Of a stretch of DNA of 64,000 bases, positions 58,041 to 64,000 are shown one piece after another. The stretch is from Isoetes taiwanensis. Lineage: Eukaryota; Streptophyta; Lycopodiopsida; Isoetales; Isoetaceae. The stretch spans positions 868,001 through 932,000 of the forward strand of contig JAJEKV010000035.1 of the NCBI GenBank assembly GCA_021234155.1, read 5' to 3'. How positions within the stretch are numbered: the stretch's first letter is position 1; every line of letters starts with the position of its first letter. The translations under genes were made by a program, and so were the position numbers. The notes under the pieces were generated by a model. That model was not told where the DNA came from, did not search any database, and saw nothing but the letters and a program-made list of their open reading frames with translations.

Positions 58041-59830
58041 GTAAAGTATTATCCATAAGGAGCCTACTTACATCTACTACCATGCAAGTCCATATACACA
58101 CATGCCCTACTACCAATTCTAAAGTATCACTCATGAGAAGAACACTACCAATTTCAAAGTATCACCTATGAGGATCTTACTCACATCTACTGCACTCCAT
58201 GGTATTACACAGTCTTATTCACACATACTGCTCAACCCTCTATTCCATTACCAACAAAGTATCATTCATGAGTAACATACTCACACATGCCCATGAGGCC
58301 ACATCTACTACCTCTACTACCAATTCTAAAGTATCACCCATGTGAAGCTTACACACACCCATCATACCCATCACACTTACTACCAATTCCAAAGTATCAT
58401 CTCCAGAATATTCTATTTTGAGCATTTGCAAGGTTTCAAGAAACTTTCTACTTTTAGACTGAGGTGCTTCTAGAGCATAGGTGGTTGCCCTATAGCATCT
58501 AGAACACTCTAGAACATTCTATTTTGAGTTTTTGCAAAGTTTTAGCAAACTTTTCTGTTTTTAGACTACCGTACTTTCTATTTTTAGGCTGAGATGCTTA
58601 CCCTAGAGCATCTGAAACATTCTACGACATTCTATTTGAGTTTTTACAATGTTTAAGCAAACTTTCTATTTTTAGACTAAAACTTTCTATTTTTAGATTG
58701 AGGTGCTTACCTTTGAACGTCTGTAACATTCCAGAAAATTCTATTTTGAGCATTTGCAAAGTTTCCAAAACTTTCTATTTTTGGATTGAGGTGTTTACCA
58801 TGAGCATCGCAACATTCGAACATTCTATTTTGAGCATTTGCAAAGTCTTAAAAACTTTCTATTTTTAGACTGAAACTTTCTATTTTTAGACTGAGGTGCT
58901 TACCCATGAGCACCTACAAAGTATTATTCATGAGTAACATACCATGAGGCACAATTCTAAAGTATGTCAATTTTAAAGTATCACCCATGTGAAGCTTACA
59001 CACACCCATCATACCCATCACAGTTACTACCAATTCCAAAGTATCACCTCCAGAATATTCTATTTTGAGCATTTGCAAGTTTCAAGAAACTTTCTATTTT
59101 TAGACTGAGGTGCTTCTAGAGCATAGGTGGTTGCCCTATAGCATTTGGAACATTCTAGAACATTCTATTTTGAGTTTTTGCAAAGTTTTAGCAAACTTTT
59201 TTGTTTTTAGACTACCGTACTTTCTATTTTTAGACTGAGATGCTTACCTTAGAGCATTTGAAACATTCTAGGACATTCTATTTGAGTTTTTACAAAGTTT
59301 AAGCAAACTTTCTATTTTTAGACTAAAACTTTCTATTTTTAGACTGAGGTGCTTACTTTGACCATCTACAACATTCCAGAACATTCTATTTTGAGCATTT
59401 GCAAAGTCTTAAAAAACTTTCTATTTTTAGACTGAAATTTTCTATTTTTAGACTGAGGTGCTTACCCATGAGCACCTGGAACATTCCACAATATTCTATT
59501 TTGAGTATTTGCAAAGTTTCAAAAAACTTTCTATTTTAATTTGAGGGTGCTTACCCATGAGCACCTTGAACATTCCAGAACATTCTATTTTGAGCATTTG
59601 CAAAGTTTCAAAAAAACTTCTATTTTTGGATTTGAAACTTTCTATTTTTTAGGCGGAGGTGCTTACCCATGAGCTTTGGAACATTCTAGAACATTCTATT
59701 TTGAGCATCGCAAAGTTTCAAAAACTTCTATTTTTATTTGAAACTTTCTATTTTTTGATTTGAGGTGCTTACTCATGAGCATCTGAAACATTCTAGGACA
59801 TTCAAAGATTCTAAGAACATTCTAGAAGAT
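58041..59830. repeat. AT-rich satellite, ~85-115-bp units with a ~640-bp higher-order repeat
   Basis: ACATTCTATTTTGAGCATTTG or close variants recur at least twelve times (e.g. near 58412, 58518, 58739, 59056, 59163, 59383, 59493, 59581, 59696). They alternate with AACTTTCTATTTTTAGACTG and GAGGTGCTTACCCATGAGCA. A longer block starting CCCATCATACCCATCACA occurs at about 58360 and again at about 59005. The first 300 bp carry CTCATGAG/CACACATAC motifs that reappear at 63860-64000. Confidence 0.85.
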
Positions 59831-59902
59831 CCTAGAGTATCCTTGAATTAATTGGGCCTCGACCTTAACTATGCATGGAGTTTCTATTCTTTCAAGAAAA
59901 AG

Positions 59903-60145
59903 GCTGGTTGGTCTAGTGGTAGGGTGGGGGTTTGGGGGCAATGTCCGGGGTTCGAGTCCGTGGTAAACCAAAAAAATTTTGTCCACCAAACTTGGGGGCT
60001 TTTGAGGGGCCAAGGCCCGCGGACGGTAGAATCAAGCCCCGTGGGCATCCTCCCACCCGTCGGATGGTGCGTGGAATACTCCACAGACTCATGGGCCTAT
60101 TTCTTATATAGGACTAGAAAAGGGCCGCGGACTAGATCTCCTCTC
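59903..60145 (+). mobile_element. tRNA-derived SINE, copy 1
   Basis: It starts with a tRNA-like head. The A-box TGGTCTAGTGG is at 59909-59919 and the B-box GGTTCGAGTCC at 59949-59959, a spacing normal for tRNA genes. A GC-rich body follows (GGGGCCAAGGCCCGCGGAC and related) to about 60145, where CT-rich sequence resumes. No cloverleaf with full acceptor stem is seen, so it is a SINE rather than a tRNA gene. Confidence 0.6.
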
Positions 60146-60149
60146 CCTA

Positions 60150-61366
60150 AATATTCTTTCGGAACACCTCTCTCTCTCTCTCTTCTGCAAGTTTCCCTCT
60201 TTCTTTTCTCTCTTCCTTTCTTTTGTAGGCCTCCTCTCCTCCCTTCTTTTCCCTCTCTCTCTCTCTCTTCTCTCTCTCTCTTCCTCTCTCTCTCTCTCTC
60301 TCCTCCTCTCTCCTCTCTCCTCTCTCTCTCTCTCTATTCTCTCTCCTCTCTCTTCTCCTCTCCTTTCTCCTTCTCTCTCCTCTCTCTCCTCTTTCTCTCT
60401 CTCCTCTCTTTTTTCTCTCTCTTCTCTCTCCTTTCTCTCCCCTCTCTCTCTCTTCTCTCTCTTTCTTCTCTTCTCTCCTCTCTCTTCTCTCTCTCTCTCT
60501 CTCTTTCTTCTCTCTCTCCTTCCTCTTTTCTCTCTCTCTCCCCTCCTCTCTCTCTCTCTCTCTTCCTCTCTCCCTCTCTATTCCTCCCCTTCTTTCTCTC
60601 ACTCTCTATTCTCTCTTCTTTTTCTCCTCTCTCCTCTCTCTCTCCTTTTCTCTCCTCTCCTCCCTCTTCTCTCCTCCTTCTCTCTCCCTCTCTATCTTCT
60701 CTGTCTCCTATCTCTCTCCTCTCTCCCATCTTTCTCCTCTCTCTCTCTATCTTTCTTTCTCTTTCTCCCCTCTCTCTCTTCTTTCTATTCTCATTCTTTC
60801 CTCTCTCCTCTCCTCTCTCTCTCTCTCTTCTCTCTTCCCTCTCTCATTTCTGAGCCCTCCTTTTCCCCTCTTTCTTTCCTCTCTCTTCCTTTCTCTTCTC
60901 TTCCTCTCTTTTCTCTCTTTCTTTCCCTTTTTCTCTTTTCTCTTTTCTCTCTCTCTCTGTCTCTCCTCTCTCTGTTTATTCTCATTTTTCTCTCTTCATC
61001 CTCTCTGTTCATTTTCTCTCACTTTCTCTCTCTCTCTTTCTCTCTCTCGCTCTCTCATGAACATTCTCTCTTCTCTCTTTCCTAAATTTTTCATTTCCTC
61101 TCTCTCTTATCTCCTCCCATCCCTCTCTTTCTATTTTTCTTTCTCTCTCTCCCTTTCTTTTTCTCTCTTTTCTATTCCTCTCTCTCTCTCTCTTCTCCCT
61201 CCTCTCCTCTTCTCTCCTCTCTCTCTTTCTCTCCTCTCTCTTCCCTCTCGCCTTTTTTCTCTTTTCTCTTCTCTCTTCTTCCCCTCTCTCTCTTCCTCAT
61301 TCTCTCTCTCTCTCTTCTCTCTCCTCTCTCTTTTCCCCTCTCCTCTTTTCTCTATCTCTCTCTCTA

Positions 61367-61397
<31 letters not shown>

Positions 61398-62046
61398 CCT
61401 TCTATCTTCTCTCTTTCTCTCTCTCTCCCTCCCTCCCTATCCTCATCTCTCTACCCTTTTCATCCCTCTCTCTCTCTTTCATCTCTCTTCCTCTCTGTCT
61501 TTCCCTCTTCTCTCTCTCCTTTATTCTAGGAACATTCTAGGAGTTCCATCTCTCTCTCTTCTTCTCTCTCTCTCCCTCTCCCTCTCTCCTCTCTATCTTA
61601 TCTCTCTCTCTCCTTTTATCTCTTCTCTCTCTCTCTCTCTCTCTTCCCTCTCTCCTCTCTCTCCTCCTCTCTCTCTTCTCTCTCTCTTCTTCCTCTCTCT
61701 CCTCTCTTCTTTCTCTTTTCCCTTTCTCCTCTCTATCCTTCTCTCTCTCCTCTCTTTCTCTCTTCTCTCTCCTCTCTCTCTTTCTCTCTCTCTCCCCTCT
61801 TTCTCTCCTTCTCTCTCCTGTCCCCTTCTCTCTCTCTCTCCTCTTTCTCTATTTCTCCCTCTCTATCTTTCTCTTTTCTTTTCTATTCCTCTCTCTCTCT
61901 CTCTCTTCCCCCCCTCTCTCTCCCCCATCTCTCTCCTCTCTCTTCTCTCCTTTTTCTCCTCTCTCTCTCCTCTCTCCTCTCTTCTCCTCTCTTTCTCCTC
62001 TCTCATCCCTCTCTCTCTCTCTCCCCTCTATCTCTCTTCTCTCTCC

Positions 62047-62108
<62 letters not shown>

Positions 62109-62370
62109 CTCTCTCCCCTTTCTCCTTCTCTCTCTTATCTTCTCTCCTCTCTCTCTATTTCTCCCCCCTCTCTTCTATCTTCTCTCTTTTTTCTGTTCCT
62201 CTCCCTCTCTCTTCTCCTTCTCTCCCCCCTTTCTCTTCTCTCTCTCTCCTCTCTTCTTTCTCCTCTCCTCTCTCTTTCTGTAATCTCTCCTCTTGAATAG
62301 TCTCTCTATTTTTGGATGGATGCTCTCTCTTGGTTTTAAGATTGTGCCATTTCTCAACTTTCTCTCTCCT
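60150..62370. repeat. Long polypyrimidine (CT-rich) array
   Basis: More than 2.2 kb of almost uninterrupted C and T on +, mostly TCTCTC with CCTCTCT and TTTCTCT variants. The main interruption is a small satellite-like piece near 61525-61550 (GGAACATTCTAGGAGTTCC). No coding content. The long frames are artefacts of the missing stops in pure CT sequence. Confidence 0.95.
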
Positions 62371-62444
62371 TTCTAGGCATGGGGGACATCTCTCAATGGC
62401 ACGGGAAACCAACCTTTCTATATGTGAGCCATATATTCTTTGAA

Positions 62445-62640
62445 GAAGAAATGCTTGGCTTCCAGGTTGGGGGGTATGGGGGGCTAGGCGATTTGGGTTC
62501 GAATCCACCATGCAACATAAAAATTTTGGATAGTGGTTCTCCCTCTTCCCTGGGACTGGATATCAACATTCAGGCTGAGCATTTGAGGCAGCGTTGGACC
62601 TTCGGGATCCTCTCCTCTCTATTTTTACATTCGATGGGGG
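62445..62640 (+). mobile_element. tRNA-derived SINE-like sequence, copy 2
   Basis: B-box GGTTCGAATCC at 62496-62506 follows a degenerate A-box region (TGGCTTCCAGGTTGG, 62456-62470). A non-CT body of about 130 bp follows, with its end near 62640. It is a different SINE family or a strongly diverged copy of the one at 59903. Confidence 0.45.
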
Positions 62641-62779
62641 TGGTTTACATTCCGTTAATCTCTATTTTCTATTATTATAGACTAGAAAACTTTCTATTTC
62701 GTCTCTCTATCTCTCTAAACCATTCCATTCGGCCCCTTCTAGGGAACATTCGCCTTGAGCATTTCCGCCACCCGCAAAA

Positions 62780-63770
62780 CTTTCTATTTTTTCCTCTTTG
62801 TCCCTCCTATCTCTTCTCTCTCCTTCTCTCTCTCTCTTCTCTTCTTTCTTTTCTCCCTCATCATCTTCTCTTCCCTTCTCTATCTCTCCTCTCTTTCTCT
62901 CCTCTCTCTTCTCTCAAAGTCTCTCTTCCCTCGTTCTCTCTCCCCTTTTTTTTCCTTCTCTCTCTCCATATCTCTCTTCTCTCTATCTATTTCTCCCCTC
63001 TCTCTATCTTTCTCTCTCTTCTCTGTTTCTCTCTCCTCTCTCTCTTTCTCTTCCCGCTCCTTTCTCTTTCTTCCTCCTCTCTCTTTTCCCTCTCTCCTCT
63101 CTCTTCTTTCATTTCTCAAAGTTTCCTCTTGCTTTCTCTCCTCTCTCTCTTCTCCTCCTCTCTATCTTCCTCTCTCTTTGTCTCTCTTCTCTCTTCTCTT
63201 TTTAGGGACTTTCTATTTTACCACTCTCCTCTTCTTCCTTTCTCCTCCTATCTCTTCTCTCCCCTTCTCTTCTCTCTCTCCTCTTTTTCTTTCTCTTCTC
63301 CCTCCTATGTCTTCTTTCCCCTCTCTCTCTCTCTCTCCCTTCTCTTCTCTTTCTCTTTTGTCTCTCCTCTTCTTTCTCTTTCTCCCCTCTTTCTCTCTCT
63401 TCTCTATTTCTCTCTTCTCTCTCTCTCTTCTCTCTCCCTCTTTCCTTTCTCTTCCCTCTCTTTCTTCTCTTTCCTCTTTGCCTCTCTCTCTCTCTCTCTC
63501 TCCATAAGCCCCTCTTTTCTCTTCTACCATGCTCTTTTCCCCTCTCTCTCTCTCTCTTCTTCTCTTCTCTCCTTCTCCTCTCACCCTCAAAGTTTCCCTC
63601 TCCTGTCTTTCCCTCTTCTCACCTATTTTTCTTCTCACATTCTAGCCCTTTTTATTTCTCTTCTTCTCCTCTTTGCTTTTCTCTTTCCATTACCAACTCT
63701 CTATCATTTGAGTTAACATGCTCTCCCCCTACCCTCTCTTCTCTCTCTACTTTTTACCTTCTCTACCAAT
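62780..63770. repeat. Polypyrimidine (CT-rich) array
   Basis: Continuation of the CT-rich simple sequence with CTTTCTATTTT pieces from the satellite (e.g. 62778-62792, 63210-63222) and CAAAGTTTCC/CAAAGTCTC fragments (62917, 63117, 63588). Confidence 0.9.
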
Positions 63771-64000
63771 TCTGGGCGGGCCTTTTTCTTTTGGACCCAT
63801 TCCATTTTCGGCCCCCAAGGGTTCTCGGTTTGGGCCCACCCATGTAGTCCTACTACTAATTTCAAAGTGAACTTACTCAACCTCGATTCGCTGTACTACC
63901 AAGCATCCATTGTTCAAGCATCCATGAGAAGCATACTCACACATACATCCATGAGGACCCATGCTACATGTCTACCCATGAGGACCCATACCACATTTAC
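63771..64000. repeat. Start of another satellite block
   Basis: A TTTGGGCCCACCCATG segment, related to the tails of the GC boxes, is followed by ACTACTAATTTCAAAGT and CCATGAGAAGCATACTCACA motifs like those at 58041-58300. It runs off the window. Confidence 0.6.

Noticed and set aside
59903-59975. A tRNA gene
   Set aside because: The A and B boxes are good, but the acceptor and anticodon stems do not fold convincingly and the sequence continues into a GC-rich SINE body.
56569-63716. Very long open frames (up to 445 codons) made of Ser, Leu, Pro and Phe on + and of Arg, Glu and Lys on -
   Set aside because: They arise because CT-rich simple sequence has no stop codons. There is no start context, no domain and no non-repetitive composition.

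Overview
The window is nuclear DNA of a land plant with a large, repeat-rich genome. The host genes that can be recognised are plant-type: a ferredoxin C2-like gene, a clan-A cytochrome P450, the PLP-synthase glutaminase PDX2, an EXORDIUM-like gene and an FCP1/HAD-like gene. The mobile DNA (plant LINEs, a Met-tRNA-primed LTR element, CACTA-like and MULE-like elements, tRNA-type SINEs) fits too. Nothing seen here fixes the species. The size of the repeats and a transposase-like family better known to me from animals make a fern or gymnosperm plausible, but that is inference. Nearly every recognisable gene is a fragment or carries frameshifts or stops. The only intact, convincing single-exon gene is a small membrane protein at 23936-24433. 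Some frameshifts may be consensus-sequence errors rather than true decay.

Layout. 1-1668: 3' part of a LINE. 2845-4608: two tandem copies of a ferredoxin C2-like exon, with a LINE inserted in the intron between them. 7703-9292: a broken two-exon P450. 11052-15076: a LINE with 15-bp target-site duplications. 17441-23690: more LINE 3' ends, a foldback MITE and a second, GC-rich LINE. 23936-24433: the intact membrane-protein gene. 25220-30286: a large inverted repeat (about 1.7-1.8 kb arms, 1.1 kb spacer) whose left arm was later hit by a MULE-type MITE. 30657-31112: a second foldback MITE. 31647-33236: a decayed FCP1-like gene.

33754-53585 is the most interesting region. A single minus-strand transposase-like gene can be followed in three pieces (N-terminal 52395-53585, middle 40274-41337, C-terminal 33754-34483). 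The pieces are separated by two insertion blocks. One is a non-autonomous LTR retrotransposon (34489-40268) with 2.7-kb LTRs and only 323 bp between them, flanked by perfect AATTG duplications. The other (about 41371-52389) consists of two head-to-tail elements that share their ends. The larger of these is itself interrupted by a 6.4-kb CACTA-like element (43495-49906) that carries degraded exons of the host gene PDX2 with their introns.

54691-56500: a tandemly duplicated exon block of an unrecognised minus-strand gene. 56580-63770: about 7 kb dominated by polypyrimidine (CT-rich) simple sequence. It is broken up by GC-rich palindromic boxes, an AT-rich satellite with about 110-bp units and a higher-order repeat of about 640 bp, and two tRNA-like SINEs.
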